A DNA stretch of 64,000 bases from an uncultured Rhizobiaceae group bacterium (GTDB taxonomy: Bacteria > Pseudomonadota > Alphaproteobacteria > Rhizobiales > Rhizobiaceae). The first letter of the stretch is position 1. Every line of letters begins with the position of its first letter. Of the stretch, positions 18,527-26,031 are shown piece by piece. A model generated the notes under the pieces. The model did no database searches and was not told where the DNA came from. It saw nothing but the letters and a program-made list of their open reading frames with translations. The translations under genes and the position numbers were made by a program. The stretch covers positions 124,001 through 188,000 of the forward strand of contig CANMVS010000003.1 in assembly GCA_947501445.1 (NCBI GenBank), read 5' to 3'.

Positions 18527-19348
18527 ATGGAAGAAACTGAGAGTGGATTTAGTCAGAACCTGCGATTGCTGTGTGATTTCGAACATTCCGTTTCCGATGC
18601 CTGCCGGGAAATGAACATCAATCGCCAGCAGTTCAGCAAATACCTCAGTGGACTATCACGACCCTCAGCACGCAACCTCAACAAGATTTGCAACCATTTC
18701 AATGTGCGTCAGGCTGATCTCTATCTGCCGGCGCTGGAATTTGCCAATAGTGAGATCATCGAAAGCCGCCGTCTCGGGCTGACGGGGCAGGTGACCGCCG
18801 GGCCTGCCTATCGGGCAGCCTTCAATGGGCACACACGAAACCTCAGTCGCTATCTGGGGTATTATCTGTGCTATTTCTATTCTTTCAGCTGGCGCGATCA
18901 GATTATTTGCGCCCTGACCCACATGTATCATCGGGACGGCCAGATATGCACCCGCACCATCGAGCGCTGCCGCGATCTGGACGACAATAATCTCTACCTG
19001 TCAAAATATGACGGGCAGGTGGCCTATCTGGGTAACAAGATTTTTGTTTCGGAATATCAAAGCCTTGCCAGGGATGCCATTGTCGAAACCGTGCTGCATC
19101 CGGTTGGCCGGAGCCAGTTGAATTACCTGCGCGGCGTTACCTTTGGCCTCTCCAGCCGTCAGCGCAACCCCTATATGTCCCGCACGGTGTGGCGTTATCT
19201 GGGTAACAATATCGAGCTGAAGGTGGCAATGAAGTCCGTTGGGCTTTTTCTACCTTCTGCCCGTCTGATTGATCCCAAAATACTGCAGATTCTGGGCGAA
19301 CCAAATGTACGTGGCGCAGAATTTCAATTTGATATGGAGCCCCGTTGA
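18527..19348 (+). CDS. XRE-type helix-turn-helix regulator with long uncharacterised C-terminal domain
   Basis: 273 residues. Residues about 8-55 form a Cro/C1-type HTH (HSVSDACREMNINRQQFSKY, then LSGLSRPSARNLNKICNHF). The remaining 200 residues show no domain I recognise; they contain YYLCYFYSFSWRDQIICALTH and IVETVLHPVGRSQLNYLRGV and look like a ligand- or protein-binding module. It diverges from the peptide-type ABC operon and is its likely regulator. A 48-bp piece of its 3' end is duplicated at 20731-20778. Confidence 0.75.
   Translation: MEETESGFSQNLRLLCDFEHSVSDACREMNINRQQFSKYLSGLSRPSARNLNKICNHFNVRQADLYLPALEFANSEIIESRRLGLTGQVTAGPAYRAAFNGHTRNLSRYLGYYLCYFYSFSWRDQIICALTHMYHRDGQICTRTIERCRDLDDNNLYLSKYDGQVAYLGNKIFVSEYQSLARDAIVETVLHPVGRSQLNYLRGVTFGLSSRQRNPYMSRTVWRYLGNNIELKVAMKSVGLFLPSARLIDPKILQILGEPNVRGAEFQFDMEPR
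19252..19299 (+). repeat. 48-bp direct repeat, left copy (inside XRE gene 3' end)
   Basis: This segment, coding for PSARLIDPKILQILGE, recurs in the same orientation at 20731-20778 with about six mismatches. The two copies bracket 1.4 kb holding a dispersed repeat and the secreted hydrolase gene. Confidence 0.7.
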
Positions 19349-19705
19349 CACGGCTTGTTGCGTGGGGCGTCGTTGCGCATTCCTTGCCGTTGAGCATGTA
19401 TCAGTGCAGCGTATGCGTGAATTCGGCCGGAAACGGCCGTGCGCCGCCGGACAAACCGCCAACCGCAATGCGGATTTTACCGCCATTGCGTTTCCCTATA
19501 CGATGGCACGCAATCTGAGCGTGCCTGCTGTTTGACTGGCTTGGTTAAAGGTCCGGTTTGTCTGAGCCCGTACAGTTTCAATTTCAGTTGGTGACGAAGG
19601 TCAATCAATGCTGCATGGAGATTTGTTCGTCATCTGGTATTCAGCGTGGGCGGGTAGAATGAAGAGACGACACCCGGTTTGCGATCAACACCCACCGGCC
19701 TGCCA
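19349..19705. other. Non-coding stretch after the XRE gene
   Basis: I see no convincing gene. There is a short inverted repeat around 19423-19441 (CGGCCGGAAACGGCCG) and otherwise only unsupported reading frames. It lies inside the interval bracketed by the 48-bp direct repeats. Confidence 0.5.
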
Positions 19706-19807
19706 GGCCGTTTCACATCTTGTCAGAAACGCGACAACGGTGTCAGCCGTTGATTTTGTTGATGCATTCAGGTTTTGCCGATTCCGTCAAACCCTGAATT
19801 GCTCTAA
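19706..19807 (-). repeat. Dispersed intergenic repeat, copy 4 (full length)
   Basis: Inverted relative to copy 1: CCGTTTCACATCTTGTCAG, then GACAACGGTGTC, then TTGATTTTGTTGATGCATTC, then the AGGTTTTG/CAAACCCT hairpin ending GAATTGCTCTAA. It ends directly before the GGAGG of the next gene, so it forms most of that gene's 5' leader. Confidence 0.85.
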
Positions 19808-19821
19808 CGGAGGTTGCGCAT

Positions 19822-20718
19822 TTGCTTTCAACTAACGGTAAAAAAGCACCGAACATTGGTGTATTGATCGCTTTTTTTGGCGCATTCGTGCTGTCTGTTC
19901 CCGCATTTTCGCAGGATAGCGGCCTGCACAACAGTTCGAAATCATTCTCGGCCCCGGCGGATCTTTCCTGGAAGGACTATGATGACCCGCTTGAACTGGA
20001 TCGGACATGGCGAGCCGCCATTGTTCGTGTTCCTGCCGGTACAGGGCAGTCCAAACAGGTGACAACTGATGACCTGCGACAACAGACAACGGGGATCAGG
20101 CAAAAGTTGCCAACCGTTATTTACCTGCATGGCTGTAGCGGAATTTGGCCGGGCACCCACAAGCGGATGAAATTTCTTTCAGACAATGGTTTTCTTGTTA
20201 TTGCTCCAGCAAGTCTGGCCCGCAAAACATACCCTCGATCCTGCAATGTGAAGACTCACGAGGGAGGGCTGTTCCGCGGTGCCCTGGCGTTACGCAGGCG
20301 TGATGCCGGTTATGCCATCGAAATGGCGCGAAAAATTTCCATCGTCGATGACAGGAACATCGTTCTGATGGGGTTTAGTGAGGGAGCTGCCGCTGCCGCT
20401 ACTTTTGAGGCCCGGAACGAACAACAACTGGTGAGAGCGAGGGTCTTTGAAGGCTGGACATGTAACGCACCCTGGTCGGACTACCGTGGGATCAATGCAC
20501 CCGAAAGTGAACCGGTTTTAACGCTCGTGAGCGAGGGGGACCCGTGGTATCAAAACCAATGGACCAAAGGCGACTGCACACGATTCCTGAACGCCAATAA
20601 TGGCAGCAAATCCATTGTGTACAGGGATGGAGTTTTGGCAGACAAGCACGGGTTACTGGAGTACAAATCCGTACAAAAGGACGTTCTCGACTTCCTCAGG
20701 GACAGGTTGGATTTCTGA
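19822..20718 (+). CDS. Exported dienelactone-hydrolase-like alpha/beta hydrolase
   Basis: 298 residues from TTG 19822, the only start placed correctly behind CGGAGG (19808-19813). An N-terminal hydrophobic segment (IGVLIAFFGAFVLSVPAFS) is a signal peptide. The catalytic set is visible: VIYLHGCSG, nucleophile GFSEGAAAA, acid near VSEGDPW and His in ADKHGLLEY. Cysteines in SCNVKTHEGG and GWTCNAPW could form a disulfide in the periplasm. The substrate is unknown. The gene and its leader sit between two 48-bp direct repeats, suggesting insertion or duplication. Confidence 0.8.
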   Translation: MLSTNGKKAPNIGVLIAFFGAFVLSVPAFSQDSGLHNSSKSFSAPADLSWKDYDDPLELDRTWRAAIVRVPAGTGQSKQVTTDDLRQQTTGIRQKLPTVIYLHGCSGIWPGTHKRMKFLSDNGFLVIAPASLARKTYPRSCNVKTHEGGLFRGALALRRRDAGYAIEMARKISIVDDRNIVLMGFSEGAAAAATFEARNEQQLVRARVFEGWTCNAPWSDYRGINAPESEPVLTLVSEGDPWYQNQWTKGDCTRFLNANNGSKSIVYRDGVLADKHGLLEYKSVQKDVLDFLRDRLDF

Positions 20719-20730
20719 GGGCGCAGAAGC

Positions 20731-20778
20731 ACCTTCAGCCCCTCTGACTGATCCCAAAATACTACAGATCCCGGGCGA
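20731..20778 (+). repeat. 48-bp direct repeat, right copy (remnant of an XRE-paralogue 3' end)
   Basis: In frame it reads APSAPLTDPKILQIPGD, matching PSARLIDPKILQILGE at the end of the XRE regulator (18527). Upstream sequence here belongs to the hydrolase and downstream sequence to the broken siderophore-interacting protein, so only this scrap remains. Confidence 0.7.
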
Positions 20779-21164
20779 TCCTCGCCGGTGGTCACTTTGA
20801 ATATCGCGACACCTTTCGCGTTACGCGGCATAGTTTCCAAAGCGGCGGCTGCGGCAGGAACTGCGGACGGGTCTGCCGCGACGAGATATCGGTCAGCTTC
20901 AAAGTGCGTGACTTTAGGTCCGCTTGGCCCTGTAAACTCGAGAAAGTCGTCCGGTTTTGCATGGCTCGCCCAACGGGAGGCAGGACTCTCTTTTGACTCG
21001 TCTACAATAGGGATCATCGGCTTGCAAATACCGCCTTCCTTGCCTTCAGGAAAGCCCGCAAGCTCTGGTCTCGCAAAAACGGCACGGATCATGTTTGGCG
21101 TCAGGCGCCAAGCCTCTTTGGCCATCAGCAGCGGTAGACTTGGGCGACCTCCAGCGTTGCGCAC
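20779..21164 (-). pseudogene. Siderophore-interacting protein (SIP/ViuB-like), decayed remnant
   Basis: The N-terminal part reads LTPNMIRAVFARPELAGFPE and the later part PASRWASHAKPDDFLEF then GPKVTHFEADRYLVAADPSA, both characteristic of FAD-dependent ferric-siderophore reductases. Between them, at IPIVDESKES-PASRW, about 40-50 residues are missing, including the RTYTVR flavin-binding motif. The 3' end stops at FKVTTGEDRPG, where it meets the 48-bp XRE-like scrap, so the C-terminal domain is lost as well. It cannot be a working reductase. It lies at the tail of the minus-strand group that starts at 22876. Confidence 0.75.
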
Positions 21165-21235
21165 CGCTTATTTAACCTTTGATAGTACCGTCATGTCAGT
21201 CTTTTTCTTTTTCATACATTTGGGATGTATCACCT

Positions 21236-21787
21236 TTAATTTGGTGCGGCTTGCCCGGTGACATAGAAGTATGACGCCTGTACGAGGCGGATCACGACCG
21301 CCAACTCTTCCTCTGTCTGAGGGGTGTAAATTAGGACAAAGCCAGCCAAACTTTCGCGCTGTGTTGCCCAAGGATGTGGGGTGGCCCAACCCGCCAGCAC
21401 CGCTGCCCGTGCGAGCTCAGGATCCAAAGATGCATGCAGGCTGCCGTCAGGATGCAAATGCGCAAACTCGCGGCCCCCGACTATTGCGTCTGGATTGGCC
21501 AAATCAATGTCGCTGGAGATTTGGAAACCGACTGCACCCGGCAATGATACCCGCGTCGCACCAAGCTTCACCCCCGGCAGATTGCCGACACTTTCAAGCA
21601 ACGCGTCGGACAGGTCTGGGTCTGCTTTTATACCACCTAGTTGGACGTGCGGAATACCACTTGTCGTCTGGGGCCGTTCCGCATCTCTGGTCGGCAGCGT
21701 AATGTCGTCGGCGGCCGCTGATGTCCCGATAAAAACCGATAACACTGCGGCTGAAACTCTCGAAAGTGTGGTCATTGGCTTCACCAT
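21236..21787 (-). CDS. Exported DUF5519 (luciferase-domain-like) protein
   Basis: 183 residues from ATG 21787 (MVKPMTTLSR); ATG 21775 is equally possible, as neither has a strong ribosome binding site. A signal peptide (VSAAVLSVFIGTSAAADD) leads to a domain with GGREFAHLHPDGSLHASL, AGWATPHPWA and FVLIYTPQTEEELAVVIRLVQASY. This is the pattern of the luciferase-like DUF5519 family, which is named by similarity and has no established activity in bacteria. It probably shares a transcript with the SnoaL-like genes upstream. Confidence 0.7.
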   Translation of the reverse strand: MVKPMTTLSRVSAAVLSVFIGTSAAADDITLPTRDAERPQTTSGIPHVQLGGIKADPDLSDALLESVGNLPGVKLGATRVSLPGAVGFQISSDIDLANPDAIVGGREFAHLHPDGSLHASLDPELARAAVLAGWATPHPWATQRESLAGFVLIYTPQTEEELAVVIRLVQASYFYVTGQAAPN

Positions 21788-21848
21788 CTGTTGTTGGCTT
21801 CGGAGGGGGCGGCGCATATCGCCGCCCGTCGTACGCGCTGAAGCATAG

Positions 21849-22340
21849 TTAACCGTTGTAGGCTTGGCTGACGGCGTAGCTGTCTTCGAACCAGTTCCAC
21901 AGAACGACCTTGCCGTCGCGCACTTTGGCCCGCAGGGCAAAGGTGAAATCACCAATCTCTTTGCCCGAATGTGTCGTGATGCCGTTCATGTCGCCAAAGA
22001 CCGCGACGGTATCGCCAGACGCCAGGACGTCAGTATTTTCCCACTTCGTCGTTTGGAAGTTCTGACCAAAGACTCCAAGGAACGTGAGAATTTCGTCCTT
22101 TCCTTTCCATGGCCCAATCCACGGGAGGTTGCTGTCTCCCTCGTTGTGCCAGACCATATCGTCGTCCATCAGTGCAATGAGCGTGTCCATATCGCCAGCT
22201 CCCATTGCACCCATGAGAGCCATGACAGTATCCAGTGTCGCTTGGCTTTTGTCGTCAAGTTCCTGCGCGCTGGCGTGGCTCGCCAAGGTCATGGCGATTG
22301 CACCAGCGATAGACGCCTTCAAAACATTCCTACGTTGCAT
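21849..22340 (-). CDS. Exported SnoaL/NTF2-like protein with Tat-type leader
   Basis: 163 residues. MQRRNVLKASIAGAIAMTLASHASA is a twin-arginine-like leader. The rest is an NTF2/SnoaL cone fold: VMALMGAMGAGDMDTLIALM, DDDMVWHNEGDSNLPWIGPW, and a C-terminal KVVLWNWFEDSYAV. Family members are isomerases, cyclases or ligand-binding proteins; no catalytic role can be assigned. It lies 56 bp downstream of another SnoaL-like gene. Confidence 0.8.
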   Translation of the reverse strand: MQRRNVLKASIAGAIAMTLASHASAQELDDKSQATLDTVMALMGAMGAGDMDTLIALMDDDMVWHNEGDSNLPWIGPWKGKDEILTFLGVFGQNFQTTKWENTDVLASGDTVAVFGDMNGITTHSGKEIGDFTFALRAKVRDGKVVLWNWFEDSYAVSQAYNG

Positions 22341-22396
22341 GTCGTTCTCCTCAAATGAAATGGCGCTCCGTATCCAGGAACGCCAAAGTGCCTTAA

Positions 22397-22876
22397 TTAT
22401 TTGCCAGCGAGCTGTTGCAGCCCGGTGGCCCAGTCTTCGACGTGGTAGGTGCGGATGATCTTGCCATCTTCGAGCTGGTGAATGTCGATTGTCATGATGT
22501 CAAAGTTTCGACCTTGACCATCGACCCCAAAGAAGGGGGCAACAGGTGTGCCGGTCGCACGGCTGCGCACAACGACTGTGTCGCCGTCCTCGTGCACCTC
22601 TTGAACAGCCCAGTCCAAATCAGGCATCAATTGGGCAAATCCCCCCACTTGTCCAAGAAACGCGTCGCGGCTTTTGTTCTCGCCTGAGTAGTTGCCAATG
22701 CTTTCCCAGTTTTCCGATGTGGCAGCCAGAAACGCCTCGACCTGAGCTGCATCACCGGGATTGCTGAGCAGATCGTAAAAAACCGAAACGGTTTCCTTGT
22801 TATCGGCAAGCGCTGCTGTGCTGGATGCTGCGATAATAGCCAGGGATGCGGCGCCGATGAGATTCTTAACAGTCAT
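22397..22876 (-). CDS. Exported SnoaL-like (ester cyclase-type) protein
   Basis: 159 residues from ATG 22876; a longer frame to 23380 overlaps the divergent LysR gene and has no homology. A Sec signal (LIGAASLAIIAASSTAALA) precedes an NTF2-like domain with AFLGQVGGFAQLMPDLDWAVQEV, VVVRSRATGTP and FDIMTIDIHQLEDGKIIRTYHVEDW, typical of SnoaL-like polyketide cyclase relatives. It is the first gene behind the LysR-divergent promoter. Confidence 0.82.
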   Translation of the reverse strand: MTVKNLIGAASLAIIAASSTAALADNKETVSVFYDLLSNPGDAAQVEAFLAATSENWESIGNYSGENKSRDAFLGQVGGFAQLMPDLDWAVQEVHEDGDTVVVRSRATGTPVAPFFGVDGQGRNFDIMTIDIHQLEDGKIIRTYHVEDWATGLQQLAGK

Positions 22877-22999
22877 GATGAGTACTCCAAAATTCTGAGT
22901 CTGAAGCCGCGTCACGGCCTCCACACAAGTCACATACCGCTTGATTCTGTTCTCAATAACTGGGTATTTGCAGATGGAACTGATCGGGTGAGGTGAACA

Positions 23000-23884
23000 A
23001 TGATTGATAAGCTCCGCAGTATCGCGATCTTTGCAACGGTTGTGGATCAAGGGTCTTTTCGTGGCGCAGCGCAGCATCTTGGTCTTGCGCCGTCGCGCAT
23101 CAGCGAAGTCGTGTCGCAGCTTGAAGCGGAGCTTGGAGTGACTTTGCTCTATCGGACGACACGGCAATTGTCGCTCACCCACGAAGGGCGCCTTCTGCAT
23201 CAAAAAGCGCAAGATATGTTGGCAGCGGCTGAAATGGGATTGGATCAGATCGGCCCAACGGCACGCATTCCAACCGGGTCTTTGAGGGTGTCTGCACCCG
23301 CGTTCATATCTCAAACAAAGCTGATGGATACCTTCGCAAAATTCGCGATTGAACATCCTCATGTGGATATTGACTTCCAATTTTCGGATCGGCGCGCAGA
23401 TCTCATCAAGGATGGGTTTGATATTGCGATCCGTGCGGGCTGGCTGGAAGACAGCGAACTAATGTCGCGCACCATCGGACACACCGACAGGTTTTTGGTG
23501 GCCAGTCCAAAATACTCGGAATCCAGAAACACCCCTACTACCCCGAGTGACCTTGAAGAGTGGGACTGGATCAGGTTTGCAATGCGGCCTGATCAGACGG
23601 ACTTGACGTCCAACGACGGTGAGCTCGTATCGGTTGTTGGAAAATCGAACGTTACAGTAAATTCTGCCGAAGCTCTCTATGAATTTGCGGCACGGGGACT
23701 GGGCGTCACCGCCATCCCTGAGCACCTTGCGTGCCGGGGGTTTGATCGGGGCGAATTGGTGCACGTTCTTGCCCATTGGAAACTTAAACCTCTCGGGCTC
23801 TATGCCGTTTGGCCAAGCCAATCTCGCCGCGAAAATCTGACAACATTGTTTGTGCGGTTTATGGTCGATAATTCTAAGCCGTGA
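23000..23884 (+). CDS. LysR-family transcriptional regulator
   Basis: 294 residues. A winged HTH at residues 1-60 (LRSIAIFATVVDQGSFRGAA, RISEVVSQLEAELGVTLLYR) is followed by a LysR substrate domain of the CrgA/DsdC-like group. It diverges from the SnoaL/DUF5519 group across 123 bp and is its probable activator or repressor. The co-inducer is unknown. Confidence 0.9.
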   Translation: MIDKLRSIAIFATVVDQGSFRGAAQHLGLAPSRISEVVSQLEAELGVTLLYRTTRQLSLTHEGRLLHQKAQDMLAAAEMGLDQIGPTARIPTGSLRVSAPAFISQTKLMDTFAKFAIEHPHVDIDFQFSDRRADLIKDGFDIAIRAGWLEDSELMSRTIGHTDRFLVASPKYSESRNTPTTPSDLEEWDWIRFAMRPDQTDLTSNDGELVSVVGKSNVTVNSAEALYEFAARGLGVTAIPEHLACRGFDRGELVHVLAHWKLKPLGLYAVWPSQSRRENLTTLFVRFMVDNSKP

Positions 23885-23906
23885 ACATACTTCAGGCATT
23901 GACAGC

Positions 23907-24325
23907 TCAATTGTCTGAATTCTTCAGTTTGAAGAACAGATCGCGACCAACTGGAACAAACAGCAAGGCGAGGAATACAACGTCCAGTACAGTTTGAATT
24001 GCTGGAACGAGGTAAGGCGTCTCCATCCCTTCGGCGATCGTCGGCGGGCCAACCAAGGTGGTCGTCACAAAATTTCCAATGTGATCCACAATTGAGATGG
24101 CCCAATAGACCACCATTGAGGCCCAAGTAAGAATGCCGCGACGCATCCCGGCGGCCATATCAACGGAACCGCAAACACGGCATCGAACAGGTCAAGATAT
24201 GCGGGATATCGCCATGCTTCGGACGCCAAGCCCTCGTTGATATCACCAATGAGAACAACAGCAATGACGCGGGATACACCCATTGTGTAACTCTGCACGT
24301 TCGCACCCATAGTTGGCACCGCCAA
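23907..24325 (-). pseudogene. Frameshifted small membrane protein (about 140 residues)
   Basis: Two overlapping frames together make one plausible four-helix membrane protein. The first part reads SYTMGVSRVIAVVLIGDINE, then AYLDLFDAVFAVPLIW. Near 24150 the frame changes and continues as AAGMRRGILTWASMVVYWAI, then YLVPAIQTVLDVVFLALLFV and a charged tail. A one-base shift in the run around GATATGGCCGCC explains it. It could be a real inactivation or a sequencing error. It follows the SnoaL-like gene at 24725 by 13 bp. The family is not recognised. Confidence 0.6.
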
Positions 24326-24338
24326 TCATGCCCGGTGC

Positions 24339-24725
24339 TCAATCGTCGAGCAGCGATGTGCCATATGAGTTGTCGACAACACACAGCCAACGACCGTCTT
24401 CGGATTTGCGGAAAACATAGGTGGCCCGTCGCACAATGGGGTCCGCCTGATCTTGCGTTTCGAGGAGCGTTTCCATAATGACCAGTGCTGTGTCTCCCCC
24501 TTCGATCACCTGCATTCGGCCCTGTTGCACATTCAATTGGTTGTTGAAATGCGCCGCGATAGCGGTGAACGCCCTGCGTATCTGTTCAGGACCGGTGGCG
24601 CATAGGCCGGGTTTCACAACAAGCGTTGCATCTGCGGCATAGAAGTCCATCAAGGCGTCAAAGTCTTCTTCGGTGATGGCCTTGTCCGCGGCCCTGATCA
24701 GTTGTTTCAATTCATGGTCAGACAT
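24339..24725 (-). CDS. SnoaL-like / DUF4440 nuclear-transport-factor-2 family protein
   Basis: 128 residues without signal peptide. LIRAADKAITEEDFDALMDF, then YAADATLVVKPG and a C-terminal RRATYVFRKSEDGRWLCVVD define the SgcJ/EcaC-like NTF2 group. CAAGGAGACGAAG precedes the ATG. It is the third SnoaL-type protein within 2.5 kb but, unlike the other two, cytosolic. Its leader carries an attenuator-like pair of hairpins. Confidence 0.8.
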   Translation of the reverse strand: MSDHELKQLIRAADKAITEEDFDALMDFYAADATLVVKPGLCATGPEQIRRAFTAIAAHFNNQLNVQQGRMQVIEGGDTALVIMETLLETQDQADPIVRRATYVFRKSEDGRWLCVVDNSYGTSLLDD

Positions 24726-24757
24726 CTTCGTCTCCTTGTAGTTACAGAGACAGAGAT

Positions 24758-24837
24758 AAAAAAACCGCCTCAGGGGCGGGTTGTTTTCAATACGGAATAA
24801 ACAAGCACAAACCCACCATTCAATGAACGGTGGTCAT
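24758..24837 (-). promoter_or_regulatory. Attenuator-like leader with mutually exclusive hairpins
   Basis: On the minus strand, a 9-bp hairpin (24813-24833, CCACC/GGTGG ends) is followed by a classic intrinsic terminator (24763-24782, CCGCC/GGCGG) with seven U residues, 33 nt before the SnoaL-like start. The 3' arm GGTGGGTT of the first hairpin can instead pair over eight bases with AACCCGCC, the 5' arm of the terminator, giving an antiterminator. Two tiny frames (24820-24837 and 24787-24819) lie in the leader. The signal is unknown. Confidence 0.6.
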
Positions 24838-24881
24838 AATCGACAGGTTGGTTTTGTGCGTATTATTCATGAACCTTATCC

Positions 24882-24984
24882 AGACCGTTTCACGTTTTGA
24901 CAGAAATGGGACAACGGTGTCGACCTTTGATTTTGTTGATGCACTCAGGTTTTGCCGATTCCGTCAAAACCTGAATTGCTTTAG
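24882..24984 (-). repeat. Dispersed intergenic repeat, copy 5 (full length)
   Basis: Same orientation as copy 4: GACCGTTTCACGTTTTGACAG, GGGACAACGGTGTCG, TTGATTTTGTTGATGCAC, then the AGGTTTTG/CAAAACCT hairpin and GAATTGCTTTAG. It lies between the SDR stop and the attenuator leader. Confidence 0.85.
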
Positions 24985-25091
24985 CGTGATCCAACAGATG
25001 GATCAACTCCCAGCGGAGGTCCGCTTCATTTCACTCATACTAATTCATGCAGATTGTAATGCATCTGCTTTGCTGCCAATACTATTGGTGA

Positions 25092-25742
25092 TCAACCCGC
25101 AAACAGAGGCGTATGATTGGAAAAAGGCTTGGCCTGCTCGGCGGCATCCACCATCAATCTGGCGACTTCTCCCTTGGTGATCTTCGATCTCAGTCCATAG
25201 AACGATACAGTTTTAGCTGTATTGGTTGGGCCACCTTCCTTGAGTGTAACCGGGCGAATTGCCAGCCAGTCCAGTCCACTTTTCGCATAGAGCTGTTCCA
25301 TCGTTGCCAGATCTCTGTGCGATATGGATATATTACTGCGGTTGAAAAGAAACCGTATCAGCCAATTGGTGTTGGCGGCGCTGTCACCAACACCTCCTGA
25401 GCTAATGGAAATAACACGATTAACGTTGCAAACAGGCATGGCACTACACAATCGTCTGGCTGCGGATGACATCAGATCCGGTGGAGAACGAAGGGGGAGG
25501 AAAGGGTTGCCTGATTTGCTGAGGCTCATGCCCAGGCAGGAGATTACGGCCTGTTGGCCTGGCAAAATTCGCTCAAGAACCCCATCGTTCAAGATTTCTT
25601 CGTTCAGCAACAATACGCCTTTGGGGGCGACATAAGATGAGCCAGGACGGGCCAGGGCGGTAACGTCGTGACCTCGTTGTTGAGCCAGTTTAACCACCCA
25701 ATGACCACAACCTCCAGATGCTCCAAAGACTAATATTTTCAT
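25092..25742 (-). CDS. Atypical short-chain dehydrogenase / NAD(P)H-binding protein
   Basis: 216 residues of the NAD(P)-binding_10 / NmrA-like group: MKILVFGASGGCGHWVVKLA is the dinucleotide-binding GxxGxxG variant, followed by CLGMSLSKSG and VISISSGGVGDS. The Tyr-xxx-Lys pair of classical SDRs is absent, as expected for this atypical class. Relatives act as flavin/biliverdin reductase-like enzymes, redox sensors or epimerases. It appears monocistronic with dispersed repeats on both sides. Confidence 0.8.
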   Translation of the reverse strand: MKILVFGASGGCGHWVVKLAQQRGHDVTALARPGSSYVAPKGVLLLNEEILNDGVLERILPGQQAVISCLGMSLSKSGNPFLPLRSPPDLMSSAARRLCSAMPVCNVNRVISISSGGVGDSAANTNWLIRFLFNRSNISISHRDLATMEQLYAKSGLDWLAIRPVTLKEGGPTNTAKTVSFYGLRSKITKGEVARLMVDAAEQAKPFSNHTPLFAG

Positions 25743-25915
25743 CGGCTTATCTCCTGCTGAAACCCTTTTCCGCCACGGTTTATTCCTATTCCTCTCCCGT
25801 TATGGTGTGGGCGCCGGGCTTCATCCCACGCGCACGGTAGCGGGACAGTCACCGAAACAACTGTCATTGGAAATTGAGTATGGGCAGCGAACCAGGTCAA
25901 AAATTCCAGTGCAGA

Positions 25916-25965
25916 CAAAGGCCGACACCGTTGTCCCGTTTCTGACAAAATGTGAAACGGTCTAA
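25916..25965 (+). repeat. Dispersed intergenic repeat, copy 6 (partial)
   Basis: Only the GC-richer half remains: AAAGGCCGACACCGTTGTCC, then CGTTTCTGACAAAATGTGAA and ACGGTCTA. It lies between the SDR gene and the CDGSH gene 3' end. Nothing else is recognisable in 25743-26031. Confidence 0.75.
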
Positions 25966-26031
25966 TGCAAAGCATAATGCCGGGGAATCTGGTCGCTCCT
26001 CAGATTGCAAGTATGTTGAACATGGTCATGA

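Noticed and set aside
20718-20790. Short coding extension or separate small gene after the hydrolase
   Set aside because: The only similarity is to the last codons of the XRE gene; there is no start, ribosome binding site or full domain, so it is a remnant.
22877-23380. Long N-terminal extension of the SnoaL-like gene at 22876
   Set aside because: It would overlap the LysR gene by almost 400 bp and would hide the Sec signal peptide that starts at ATG 22876.
24787-24837. Trp leader peptide upstream of the SnoaL-like gene
   Set aside because: The TGGTGG codons are not in frame with any ATG: the two tiny frames present read MTTVH and MVGLCLFIPY. The hairpin arrangement is kept as a finding, the peptide is not.
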